DNA of 17,314 nt, taken from positions 1 to 17,314 of the forward strand of contig BLJB01000288.1 of the NCBI GenBank assembly GCA_013423325.1, read 5' to 3'. The stretch comes from Usnea hakonensis (lineage: Eukaryota; Ascomycota; Lecanoromycetes; Lecanorales; Parmeliaceae). The translations under genes and the position numbers were made by a program. Below the pieces are notes generated by a model that did not search any database, was not told where the DNA came from, and was given only the letters and a program-made list of their open reading frames with translations. Within the stretch, counting starts at the first letter, position 1; every line of letters starts with the position of its first letter. Of this stretch, positions 7,901-16,924 are shown in pieces.

Positions 7901-9649
7901 TCAAGGCTGATACTCCAATTCCAAAAACCGAACGTTATAGTCCACATGGGCCTGCACCAGCGTTCGAATCTCGTCCCGAAGACCAGCTTGAGTGGAGACT
8001 GTTGGAGTCAGCAGAAGTGCTTTCAACGGGCGTAGAACCCATACCTGCGACGAGAATGGCACCAGTCTCCCTTCCCGTCCCTGCGATCATCTTGCCATCG
8101 GAGTACCTCTCATAGTCGCCCCGAATTTCACGCATGAGGATGTCACGCGGATCAAAGTGGCCATCAAGGTGAAAGACACGCCCGTGCTCCCCTTCAAATT
8201 GACGCCCAATCATCTTTTGCTCGTACCAAATAGATATCTTCAGTATCTAATAAACTAAGTACAGTATGAACAAATGTCTGGGAAATACATACCCATTTAA
8301 ACTCGTCAGTGGCAAGCGCGATATCGATCAGATCCTTTGCGGCAAGTTCATCACCTAAAGACTCCGTTAGCATTCGTCTTCCTGCCGGTCAACTCGCAGA
8401 CCTTCTCCCTTAAGCTGCCACACTACATGGATTCTCCGTGTCACGACCTCGCATCTCTCATATCCCTCCAGGAGCTCTTTCAGGTGAGGTAGTATCGCAG
8501 CGATTCCGAATCCAGTCGCTATCAGGAGTACGGTTCCATACTCTTTCATGGAAGTAGGTGATCCGTGCGGTCCGCTGTAGAGCACGAAATGCTTTGTCGC
8601 CTCTGAGGACCTCCTGGCGTAGCGAAGTAGCCGATGTGTGAACCCATCTCGAGGCTCGATGAGCAGCTGGACTGTGGTCAACTTTGGCTTCCTCGACGTA
8701 TCCACCGCCCAGGATACTATCATAAACGGATGGCTCTCCAGCAGAGCACGGTAGCCGACACTCGGAAGCCAAATAGTGATATACTGGCCAGCTTGGATGT
8801 TCCAGGACCTTCGAACTTGAATCCTGATCCTGATGGCATCATGGACAACGTCAATCTTGGCTCGAGAACAGCCGTGATGGAAAGTGAAGTTCCGATAGAG
8901 TATCCACAAGATTTCGAAGAGGACGACCGCGATAAAGATTCCTGATGAAACGTATATGCACAAGCCCGGAAAAGCCAGTTTGTCGGTGACATGCCGCCAT
9001 ATCATGTAAGCACAGACGGCCGCGCAAGCTTGGTGAGCTCGCAAGAACAGCTCGTAGGACGGTCGACGGATACACTGCGCGAAGGAGAAGAACAGCAGGC
9101 CCAACGAAGAGACGCTCTGATTCCTCTAAGTATCGCTCGACGTGAAGGGAGGATGAGACTTACAATAAGTGCGTACAGACGAGGAAGCCATGCGAGTGTG
9201 TTCCACTGCCCGCCGAATACGCTGAATATCGCGTGAGCAGCACTTAGTGAAACCGACATGACAGCCGCAGATCCATGGACGGTATGCAAATTGTTCAAAG
9301 AGATTCCCAAGAGTTTAACTAAGAAGTCGAGGTGCGGTCCGAAGAACAAAGGCATCAGGTTGATCAACGAGAGGATACCAGTGCGTTTGCCAGCCTCTAT
9401 GATCGAGTGTGTTCGGTAGGCACTGCAGAAAACGTTGATGAGAAGATAGACATTGCGAAGGACGAAACCTCTGTAGGACCATGGTCCAAGTAGACGATGG
9501 CGCCGCAGAAAGAATGGGTAGACAATGTGCCCCAGAATCCAGACACTGTACGTCTGGAATAATGTCCACACATGAATGCAGAAGTTAATTGTGGTCAAGA
9601 CGGCAAACAGGCTTCCGGCCACGACTGCGTAGATTCGAGTCACGTCCAT
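7901..9649 (-). CDS. ferric reductase-like transmembrane oxidoreductase, 520 aa
   Basis: Proposed structure is complement(join(7901..7998, 8045..8246, 8293..8354, 8402..9116, 9164..9649)). The four introns are 46-47 nt and all are in phase. The ATG sits in a strong context (gccATGg). The family (FRE/NOX-type) moves electrons from NAD(P)H through FAD and two haems across a membrane to reduce metal chelates. The N-terminal half is hydrophobic with several membrane segments. It holds both haem histidine pairs at the usual 13-residue spacing: His125/His139 and His190/His204. The FAD-binding HPF is at 291-293 (HPFMIVSW). NAD(P)H-side motifs are GPHGSP (344-349) and ATGFGIAAILP (362-372). The C-terminus, split by introns, ends with LRDEIRTLV and FLELEYQP, as expected for the family. 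Every key residue is present and no frame is broken. It lacks a long secreted N-terminal region. Ferric reductases are recurrent Starship cargo. Metal specificity cannot be read from sequence. Confidence 0.9.
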
Positions 9650-9879
9650 GGCTAGGGTAGGTTTCAAAGGATGATTAATTATTTGGGCAAGGATAAAACA
9701 AGAGGAGGTAAGGTTTCATCCGCGGAGAACGATATCTAGTGGGGATAATGTTGTTGTGCCGGAAATGGCGCACCGAAATCCTAGAACGCCTCACCCTCAC
9801 CAGTGTTTCACGTGCCTGGACTCATTTTAAAACAGCGCGGAGCTCGCGAAGAAGGAGCACATTTGGACCTTGAGAAGCC
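9650..9879. promoter_or_regulatory. divergent promoter between ferric reductase and MADS-like gene, 230 bp
   Basis: Only 230 bp separate the two start codons, so both genes must draw upstream signals from this stretch. No TATA box or known metal-response element could be recognised by eye. The arrangement makes co-regulation, or regulation of the reductase by its neighbour, plausible but unproven. Confidence 0.5.
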
Positions 9880-10729
9880 ATGGCAGCTTCGAACTCCACG
9901 AAACCGGCATCATGGCCAGGCCGGAGAGAAACAGTGATGTTCAATAAAAGACGCCGCAGCTTGTTTAAGAAAGCCCACGAGCTCTCGGTGAAGACTAGTA
10001 CGGAGCTGTATATCGTACTCCACAGAGGAGGGCGGTATTTCACCTACACTTCCACAGACCGGCAAGGGTGGCCACCCAACGAAAATGAAGTGGTTCGAAC
10101 TGTCCCGTGGAGAATAAGTTCATTCACTGAGCATCAAGTTCTAGGAAAGGAATTACCCACTCACGGATCGCCAAACTCCCTCGGATTTCCATGCCGTTCG
10201 TTCATCAAGACGCAATCCACGACAGCAGCCAAAGTCCCAGACTACTGGTCCCAAAGCCTCCGGGCATGGAAGCAATTCCGAGAGACATCAGGAACCGATC
10301 TCCAGAGCTTCTGTCTCCTCACCTTTCAGTCCATCAATAGATCAGAGTACCGGCCTCGACCTCGGCACAACCGCATCTATTCGTTTCGTGAGTGACAGTA
10401 ATATTGATATCAGAAGCATGGCAGGTAGGGAGCTCGTTAACAATGGAACGGGCGATGGCCTCGAGCGCTCGAGCTGGTCCGGTGCTGTCAATGATGACTT
10501 TCAGCTTTTCGAACCGCAAGATTCTTTCATGAGCATCGGGCGAGAAGGTCTTGATCCGGCTATTGAAAGTTCAAGAAGGGCTCCTGGCTTACAGGACTAT
10601 ACGGGCGATACACAAAAGAAAAACCGCTTGAACAAGTTGTCAGCTTCAGGACGGCGGAAATTTGTTATCCCCAACGTTCCAGATTTCGGAAAACTTCTAG
10701 ATCGATGTACGAGTACATCATCATTATAG
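9880..10729 (+). CDS. MADS-box-like (SRF-type) protein, 264 aa, two exons
   Basis: Proposed structure is join(9880..10089, 10145..10729). The start has an excellent context (gccATGG). Residues 16-56 resemble an SRF-type MADS domain: FNKRRRSLFKKAHELSVKTS matches the basic helix, followed by the strand pair ELYIVLHRGGRYFTYTS. MADS domains bind CArG-type DNA as dimers. This one is divergent and lacks part of the usual N-terminal arm. After WPPNENE, a 55-nt intron (gtggtt..tctag) moves to the second frame, where ERNYPLTDRQTPSDFHA follows and a long Ser/Pro/Gly-rich, probably disordered tail runs to 10729, ending SGRRKFVIPNVPDFGKLLDR. Without this splice the first frame runs on to 10395 with less convincing composition. 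Donor GTGGTT is not consensus, so the junction needs transcript support. The gene diverges from the ferric reductase. Confidence 0.7.
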
Positions 10730-11072
10730 TTGGAGCCTTTCAATAATCTTGAAACATGCCAACGGATCCCACCCTCCGACCCGCCCACGCCCAAGTCGAA
10801 TAATGCTAGATGCCGAAATTTCCCCGTCCGAATGGAAGCGGCACTGTCGAAAGGTTTCAGCTACACGTAGTTTGACATTTGCGGCGACGAAAGATTTCTA
10901 GGAATCAGGGGACCGTCGTGTCTAGCGCCCTCGAGGTCGATCACGTCAGAACTTTGCTTAGTGTTAGATGATCACGACTGTCTCAAATAGATGTATTAAA
11001 GGTCTCAAAGGCACCCAAGAGAAGTGGAATAATCTGCTTCCATACCATAATTCAAAGTCGAAACACAAAGAT
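10730..11072. other. intergenic, 343 bp, with one copy of the minisatellite core
   Basis: No gene seen. It contains ccgtcgtgtctagcgc at 10913-10928, identical to part of one unit of the tandem array at 16147-16496. It should also hold the promoter of the coiled-coil gene at 11073. Confidence 0.55.
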
Positions 11073-11761
11073 ATGGGCGATAGACCCCAACGTGCGTCGA
11101 AGGTGGATTTGACGGAAACCCTCCCCGTGGTACCGGCTAATGACTTGACCAGCAACCGCGTGCATCAAGCTACAAAATCATGAATCCTTGCCCCCCCGGC
11201 GCACTCTGCCATGCAAAGGCTGAGACTATCAAGCAGCAGCTCCGAGAGACCACTGCGCAACGTGATGCGTCTCACCAGGCCTTGTACCAGCTGAATCAGA
11301 AGTACGAGAAATTGAGCCAGCAAAACCTCGACCTTAGCCAAGAGTATAACGCCACCGCTGAACACCGTCGCAGAGGGGATGCCGCATACCGGGAGCTGGA
11401 GAAAGCTTTCAAGCAAGTACAAGCTAATCTCGGCGGAGCTGTCCAAGACTGTCAAAGTATGCAAGTCCGTCTCGAGCAGCAGAGGATGTCCGTTCAACAA
11501 GCGGACGCGCGACTGGACCACATCCTTTCCACTACGACAATGCTCGGTCAATCACTGTACTTCTTGACCATCGATAAGTCCGATCTTCCTGATGATCAGA
11601 AGCGGCAGCAGAAGAAGCTTGATTACGCAGACGTCAAACTTGAACGAGATCTGCTTCGCGTCGAGCGAGATGAGTTGCAGAAGGCATTGGAGAATGAACG
11701 GGAATGGCATGCTTCACGGGGCTTCGGACCGATGCAACTGAAAGGGGGTGGGATTCACTGA
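11073..11761 (+). CDS. coiled-coil protein, two exons, 212 aa
   Basis: Not recognised as a named family. Preferred structure is join(11073..11102, 11153..11761). Exon 1 is 30 nt and encodes MGDRPQRASK. A 50-nt intron (gtggat..gaccag, with branch-like gctaatgac) follows in phase 0. The alternative is a single exon from the ATG at 11180, giving 193 aa. The protein has a short Cys/Pro-containing head (NPCPPGALCHAKAE). It then forms an almost continuous helical coiled coil with Gln/Glu/Leu heptads (for example AYRELEKAFKQVQANLGGAV). A break near LYFLTIDKSDLPDDQKR precedes a second helix (LLRVERDELQKALENEREWH), and the C-terminus is Gly-rich. There is no signal peptide or membrane segment. The tiny first exon and 50-nt intron match the gene at 1708-2501, so the two may be distant paralogues. 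It is convergent with the gene at 11923, 161 bp away. Confidence 0.65.
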
Positions 11762-11922
11762 TAGAGGATTAGAGGCGCTGTCTTTATTGTTTCCGTCATC
11801 TCCTGGGCCGGCCCACTTTGCTATAAAAACCAAAATTCTTTATCTCCTATACTACATCGTAAAGCCTGTGAAAACGCCAGCTGCCGCCCTGCGGTACTGC
11901 TCACTATAAACCTATTCCAATC

Positions 11923-12486
11923 TCATTGCCACCACCATGATGAGATGACCGACGCTGCCCCCAAAACCAGAGTCATAATCACCACGGCGGAGCGGGAAGT
12001 GCCTTTCTTTCCGTATGACCCTGAGCTTGTAAAATTGTGAAGATCTCCCGGCGCTCTACCAGTGCCAGTCGGAGAGAGGGGCGACAAGGAGCCGTGGATC
12101 ATGGACGTGGCTGTGGCGTGAAACGTAGGATGGCGGACAGAAGAGTAATTACCGACTCGCCAAGTGGAACTGACCTCTTTTGTTCCTGTCCATCCCTGGC
12201 TAGGTAGAGCTTGTGGCTGATGGTGGAGACCGACGATTGAAGGCTGAAAACCTGCACGCGGGTTCCCCAGCGTGGTCTCTATACCCTGTGCCGTCTTCGT
12301 CGTAGTATACACATCTTGGTACTGAAGGTCCAAATCCGCTTCAACGAAAAGGAGAGATGTGGTCGTTCGAGTGGATAGGGTTGGCGCTTGTTGATGGCGT
12401 GGCATGTGTGAGTGTACGTGTAAGTGCGCATGGCGCGCAACACACAGCTGTAAAGCTGCGATCAACCCAAACTCTGCGAGCTGCAT
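11923..12486 (-). CDS. predicted secreted GPI-anchored cell-surface protein, 187 aa
   Basis: No family recognised. The architecture is read from the sequence. A hydrophobic N-terminus after Met-Gln (LAEFGLIAALQLCVA) looks like a signal peptide with cleavage near Ala17. A His-rich stretch follows (RHAHLHVHSHMPRH), of a kind common just after the signal of fungal wall proteins. The body is Ser/Thr-rich with sequons NYS and NFT, which suits O- and N-glycosylation. The C-terminus has small residues (SSGSYGKKGTS) followed by a hydrophobic tail (AVVIMTLVLGAASVISSWWW), as in GPI-anchor signals. The start is the only ATG that gives the signal peptide; no intron is needed. The His cluster could bind metal, which would be notable near a metal reductase, but this is speculation. 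It is convergent with the coiled-coil gene and divergent from the gene at 12877. Confidence 0.55.
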   Translation of the reverse strand: MQLAEFGLIAALQLCVARHAHLHVHSHMPRHQQAPTLSTRTTTSLLFVEADLDLQYQDVYTTTKTAQGIETTLGNPRAGFQPSIVGLHHQPQALPSQGWTGTKEVSSTWRVGNYSSVRHPTFHATATSMIHGSLSPLSPTGTGRAPGDLHNFTSSGSYGKKGTSRSAVVIMTLVLGAASVISSWWWQ

Positions 12487-12876
12487 TGCTGCCTCGGGGA
12501 AAATGCAATGATGGCGCTTCTTGTGGATAGCCTGGGTTTGATGTAAACTTGAATATCATCAACGCTTGCTCAAAATGATGGGTGTAGATGGACTCTGAGA
12601 CTGATGAGATGCGTCGACGCTTCGATTTCAATGCAAAGTGTTCCATGTCATACTTGATAAATCCGCAAACGGCCCTTCGAGAAAGGAAAAAAACCTTTTC
12701 TGGACGAGGCTGAAAGTGACACAGACGGAAATATAGTGAATATCCATATCTGGACTGTACCGAAACAGGTACACCTATCCATCGGCAATATAAAATGAGC
12801 CCAGTTTTTAGGCGAAGAGAACAAGTCGGTCATCCGTGCCTTCAACGATCGTAAAATCGCTACACATTCGGACGTC
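12487..12876. promoter_or_regulatory. divergent promoter region, 390 bp, with TATA-like box
   Basis: This lies between the start codons of the predicted GPI-anchored protein (minus) and the 450-aa protein (plus). A TATA-like tataaaa at 12789-12795 is about 82 bp upstream of the plus-strand ATG at 12877, a plausible core promoter distance. No coding content was accepted here. Confidence 0.5.
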
Positions 12877-14229
12877 ATGCCTTCCACAGGGGGAATCTCC
12901 AAGCCCCTGAAGCAACAGAAGACAGATGTACAAAACAAGAGAAGGGACAACGGCAGTAAGAAGAAAGCGCTCGAGGCACTTCGAGCAGAGGTACAGAACA
13001 ACCCTGACAAAAAAGATGAAATCGAGGCTATCAGTCAGGAAATCGGCGATATTCAAAAGGAAGAAGACACTCTAGAGGCGGAGGAGAAAAGACTCGATTC
13101 CACTATACCAATGGAAATGGATGGCGATTCGCCGCAATCTCCAACTCCCCAAGTAGGGAAGGTGTCTTCTGCGACGCAAGCCCAAGATGCTACCAATGAA
13201 GGGGAAAATGATCCTACTCGCAATGATCTCGGTCAGGGAGGTAGCGGCGATGACAACATAAATAACGATAGCAATATGGTCTATCCGAGTCCACCTTCAA
13301 CTGACAACGAAGAAGCTGAAATGCCTATGATGACAGTTACACAGTACAAGCAACTAACAGGAAGTCCAACCGAGGGGTGCCAAGTGGTCGCATGGAAACC
13401 TGCAACCCGTAGTCGTGGGAAAGAGGTCATCAATAGATACGGGCCCAAGAGCCACCCAAAGTTCAGGATTGAGGCCGCTTCTGAGGCCTTCGATGAGCAT
13501 CTTCCCGAAATCACCGCGCCAGGATATAGGATCGGCGAAAAAAAGATTAATCGGGATAGGGACTGGGCCTACAACTACCAGAATGTCGCCGGCATCATCG
13601 CTGTTGCCATTAGAGTTCAAGATGAGAAAGATCCACTACGAGCAATTGATCCCGCATACCACACGAAAGGTCGGAGGTATACTGAGACTCAGGTGTTAAT
13701 ACAATGGAAGAACATAGAAGGCGATGATCCAACTCCGAGATCTTGGGAGAAGCGTGGAACAGCACAACGCGTTTGTCCAATGAGAAAGAAAGGTGTCGCA
13801 GACAAGATGATCTGGGCGCGAGCCAAGCAGTGCGAGGAGGCCTTTGACAGATGGTATCAAAATGATTCAAAGGGGAGAGACAAGACTATGTCACCAGGCC
13901 CTTTCATAAAGGTAGAAGAAGTCTCAGAGCCGCAAGGTGACTCGTCCTCAAATTCCTCGAAATCGGTAAACGCACCAGAGAGCCAGGAGAAGAGCGCTCA
14001 GTCGGAGGTGGCTAGTTCAATATCGACGACTTCTCCGGCCCCGGTAGAAGTTGGTGTCAGCGCTCCGAAGGTCGCACAGGCTTCCAGCGCGTCGTCATTC
14101 AATAGGGATGATTGGCTTGCGGATTATTGTGATATATATGGACCAAAGGAAAGCATGAACGATGATGAAAGAGCGCAGATGGTGAATGCTTTCAGGAAGG
14201 CTAAGGCCGAAGCGGCGGCTACTGCTTGA
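12877..14229 (+). CDS. 450-aa protein of unknown function, central globular domain
   Basis: Not recognised. A single open exon. Residues 1-75 are basic then helical and Glu/Lys-rich (KALEALRAEV..EIEAISQEIG..EEDTLEAEEK), a likely coiled coil. An acidic, Asn/Asp/Ser-rich linker follows to about 148. Residues about 150-325 look globular: TVTQYKQLTG, ITAPGYRIGEKKINRDRDWA, NYQNVAGIIAVAIRV, then TETQVLIQWKNIEGDDPTPR and SWEKR. The last part, a strand with IQW followed by a SWE-type turn, faintly resembles a chromodomain-like fold, but this is a weak impression. The C-terminal third is Ser/Pro/Glu-rich, including an IKVEE motif like a sumoylation consensus, and ends with a short helix (DDERAQMVNAFRKAKAEA). 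It looks nuclear and regulatory. A TATA-like box lies 82 bp upstream. No introns are needed and no frame is broken. Confidence 0.75.
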   Translation: MPSTGGISKPLKQQKTDVQNKRRDNGSKKKALEALRAEVQNNPDKKDEIEAISQEIGDIQKEEDTLEAEEKRLDSTIPMEMDGDSPQSPTPQVGKVSSATQAQDATNEGENDPTRNDLGQGGSGDDNINNDSNMVYPSPPSTDNEEAEMPMMTVTQYKQLTGSPTEGCQVVAWKPATRSRGKEVINRYGPKSHPKFRIEAASEAFDEHLPEITAPGYRIGEKKINRDRDWAYNYQNVAGIIAVAIRVQDEKDPLRAIDPAYHTKGRRYTETQVLIQWKNIEGDDPTPRSWEKRGTAQRVCPMRKKGVADKMIWARAKQCEEAFDRWYQNDSKGRDKTMSPGPFIKVEEVSEPQGDSSSNSSKSVNAPESQEKSAQSEVASSISTTSPAPVEVGVSAPKVAQASSASSFNRDDWLADYCDIYGPKESMNDDERAQMVNAFRKAKAEAAATA

Positions 14230-14729
14230 ATAGGCTAGCGTCAACTTTTGGGGCGACCAGCTGGCTGGGGCCCTTCTGAGGGAGTTTTCATAGCAGGCTT
14301 CATTATTCAGAACTTCACCATTTTCACTTTACCACGTGAACCAAACGTCGCGCTCTGAGCCACTGTCTTCCTCCATCTACTGTCGCTGGTCGCTACAGTC
14401 CCAAGTCGTACCCGTAGCTCCAGTACCTTGGTAGTCTTAGCTTGCTCCCTTATCGATCCACCCTGAAACAACACATTGAGGGTGAAGATCTAGAATAGCT
14501 ATTAGGCTGTTGGCACTAATCTGGAACGTGGTGTTGCGTGACCAGGGAACGAGGTTTCAATCGGACCGTTTTCGATCTAGCGTCCGTCTGCGGAAGTACA
14601 CCGATCATGGGGATTAGATACCACACTGTCTCAAGGAGCTTAGGGACTGGGGAGCAGACTTTACGATCAAGGCAGAGTGGGCATAAATCTCTGTCTACCC
14701 CTGTACTGATTAATTCAAGTACCTCAAAG
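14230..14729. other. intergenic, 500 bp
   Basis: This lies between two plus-strand genes. It should hold the 3' end of the 450-aa protein gene and the promoter of the membrane-protein gene. A CACGTG hexamer (E-box type) sits at 14333-14338. An open frame leads into the membrane-protein gene from 14538, but it starts at GTG and is treated as untranslated leader. Confidence 0.5.
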
Positions 14730-15995
14730 ATGGCACAAGCTCCAACGGGCGGTGATCAGAACAAAGCACCAGGTATTCTCGTGCTCGCCTGGATTGAGTT
14801 CTCTATTTCGTTGATTATTGTGGTGCTTCGCCTGTTTACGAGGGCATTGATCGTCCGCCACGTGGGGTTAGATGATGTATTCATTGTAGTAACTCTGGTG
14901 AGTGGTACCTCTGATGGTAAGTAGTTGGCCCAGACTGATAGATCAGTTTCTCCTTCTCACGTGTACCGTTATCTGGACGATCTACGCGAGCAAAGGAGGT
15001 TGCAGACATGGGTATTATCTGTCTGCAGCTCGCCAGGCTCTCCTCATCAAGATCAACTGGATCTCACAGCCTTTTTGCGCCATGGCGATTGCCACCGGGA
15101 AGGTGTCCGTGGCGTTCCTCATCTTACGAATCCTCGGAGTCGCCGGCCTTTGGAAACGACGATTGCTTCAGTTCATTATCTATAGCGTGTTCCTGTGTGC
15201 CACGGTCGACATCTTACTTACAGTCACCCAATGCGTACCCATGAGAGCTCTATGGACGCCCTCAGCAGCATTGCGTGCGAAATGTTTCTTTCCTAGTATT
15301 TTGACGATTTTCGCACTGAGTGCTTCCAGTAAATTGATTCGGACGCCTAGAATGAATGCTGCTAAGAAGTACAGGTTACTTTGCCTTGGTGGATCTGTTC
15401 CTGGCCCTTTTGCCTATTGCAATTATCAAGGATCTCCAAGTGAGTAGGAAAAGGAAGATGGGATTGGGCGTCATTTTGGGCTTGGGAATATTGTAAGTAC
15501 CAAAACTTTTCCGAAATCTCGCTAAATCGGCCGCAGCGCCGCTGCTTGTGCTGCCATGAAAACGACCAAGCTTGGGAGCGAAAGCTTCCGCAGCGATCTT
15601 ACTTGTGAGTACGTGAGATCCATTCTGGCGTGGATAAGCTAATAGTGATAGGGGCAACTGTTGACTTGCTGGTATGGACCGTGTAAGTTGGATCTGTCTT
15701 ACGGTTGTGGCTTGTTCACTTGAAATCACTGACGGCATATAGAAACGAGATCAACGTTATCATCGTCGCTGCCTGTGTACCCACACTTCAGCCGCTGGTA
15801 GCCAGCTTCGAACTAACCAGGCGCGGGAAAGGATATCGACGGTCTCGGTCCACTGAAGAGCGCATTGAGCTTGATACACTACCCGGAACTCAGGCTGTGA
15901 AGCGACATGGCACAAACATGCCCCATGCTTATCTACCGAACCGAGGTTCTATTCAGAGGACTGTCGAAGTGAACGTTCGGATGGATACTGTATAG
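14730..15995 (+). CDS. fungal-rhodopsin-type (PTH11-like) integral membrane protein, 339 aa
   Basis: Proposed structure is join(14730..14897, 14947..15328, 15375..15492, 15537..15604, 15652..15682, 15743..15995). The five introns are 44-60 nt with GTGAGT, GTAAAT or GTAAGT donors. Phase is kept at every junction, giving 1020 nt. The start ATG has context aaagATGG. The family is a large Pezizomycotina group of seven-helix membrane proteins related to PTH11-type receptors; most have no known ligand. Matching features are a first helix then GLDDVFIVVTL, a YASKGGCRHG loop, the helix ATGKVSVAFLILRIL, a Cys..ALW..Cys loop (CVPMRALW..AKC), ALVDLFLALLPIAIIKDLQ before the basic SRKRK, and the last helix INVIIVAACVPTLQPL. 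A hydrophilic tail of about 55 residues follows. There is no N-terminal signal or CFEM-like Cys-rich domain. Exon 5 is a 31-nt micro-exon. The gene appears intact. The ligand is unknown. Confidence 0.88.
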
Positions 15996-16924
15996 ATAGC
16001 TCGCACCGGGAGACGGAAGACCAGAGTGGTTTCCGACCAGAAGTATGATAATCATCTTCCGTACATTGTTACTTCTGACACCTGTCGATTTTGAACCCTA
16101 CCTCGGAGATGACGGGCTGTCTTCACTTTCCTGGCCGTTATTGCCTGGCGCCCCTTATTCTAACCCCCCTGTCGTCGTGTCTAGGGCCCTTTAGACTTTG
16201 CCGTCGTGTCTGGCGTTCCTAAATTTTGCCCCCTAGCAGTCGTGTCTAGCGCTCTTTGGCGCCCCCACTCGTCGTGTCTAGCGTTCTTTAAACTTTACCC
16301 CCCAGCAGTCGCGTCTAGCGCTCTTTGCCCCCCCCCGTCGTGTCTAGCGTTCTTTAGACTTTGACCCCGGTCGTCGTGTCTAGCGTCTCTTAGAATCTAC
16401 CCCCTCCGTCGTGTCTAGCGCGCTCTTGTACTTGAGTAATCAGCCTGGTCTACCGCTTCTTATTCTTTGACCCCCTCGATCGTGTTTAGCGCTCTGATCG
16501 TTGTTGCGGGCTTCCTTCCCGAATTACTCCGCACCTCGGAGGGGTGGGAGACGTTGGACAAAGGCTGATGCTCAGATAGAGCTGTCTACGAACCATACAT
16601 GGGTAGGCCACTGAGCTGCTCTGGAATTTCTCGCTCTCGCTGCGTCGTTCATGTCCCTCAAGCAATCGCGTAGAGAACAAAGGAAATGTGCCACAGAGCG
16701 AAGTAGCTACGGCCATCCCGCGACCTTGAACGACGTTATGAGGCAGGGGCGAGTCAAGCAGACGAACCTTGCGGGAATAGAAAAGCAATAAATGGTCTGC
16801 TGCAATAGAGATGAGATGGCGCCAGTTGGAAGACTTTCCATTAGCGGAACGCAGATATCAATGTGTAGACTATGTATGAGCACCCGATCGAGCTATGTTT
16901 GTCCGGTGATCATTGAAATAAGAA
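15996..16924. other. intergenic, 929 bp, containing the minisatellite
   Basis: This stretch runs from the stop of the membrane-protein gene to the stop of the last coiled-coil gene on the minus strand. The minisatellite occupies 16147-16496. A minus-strand open frame (16788-16486) starts at TTG, runs into the repeat and is not accepted as a gene. No RNA gene was seen. Confidence 0.55.
16147..16496. repeat. degenerate minisatellite, about 8-9 units of 29-40 bp
   Basis: The core GTCGTGTCTAGCG recurs with few changes at about 16174, 16203, 16239, 16271, 16308, 16337, 16374 and 16408, with a weaker last copy near 16479. Each core is followed by a YTCTTTA-like segment and then a run of 4-9 C. Unit length varies from about 29 to 37 bp, and the second-last unit is stretched to about 70 bp. 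The strand is C/T-rich. No reading frame survives across the units, so it is noncoding. Confidence 0.9.

Noticed and set aside
7962..7975. gttcgaatctcg, resembling a tRNA B-box
   Set aside because: It lies inside the last exon of the ferric reductase and no cloverleaf or A-box is found at the right distance.
7935..8213. Continuous minus-strand frame at the ferric reductase C-terminus running past 8044
   Set aside because: Removing a 46-nt intron (8044-7999) restores the expected family ending LRDEIRTLV..FLELEYQP, so the read-through frame is intronic.
10388..10424. GTGAGT..GCAG as an intron of the MADS-like gene
   Set aside because: It would be in phase but only 37 nt long. The upstream sequence in the second frame from 10145 is open and protein-like, so an intron at 10090-10144 explains the frame change better.
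14538..14729. Upstream extension of the membrane-protein frame
   Set aside because: It starts at GTG. The ATG at 14730 has a good context and fits the family's usual short N-terminus before the first helix.
16486..16788. Minus-strand open frame of 100 codons
   Set aside because: It starts at TTG and ends inside the minisatellite; composition is not convincing.
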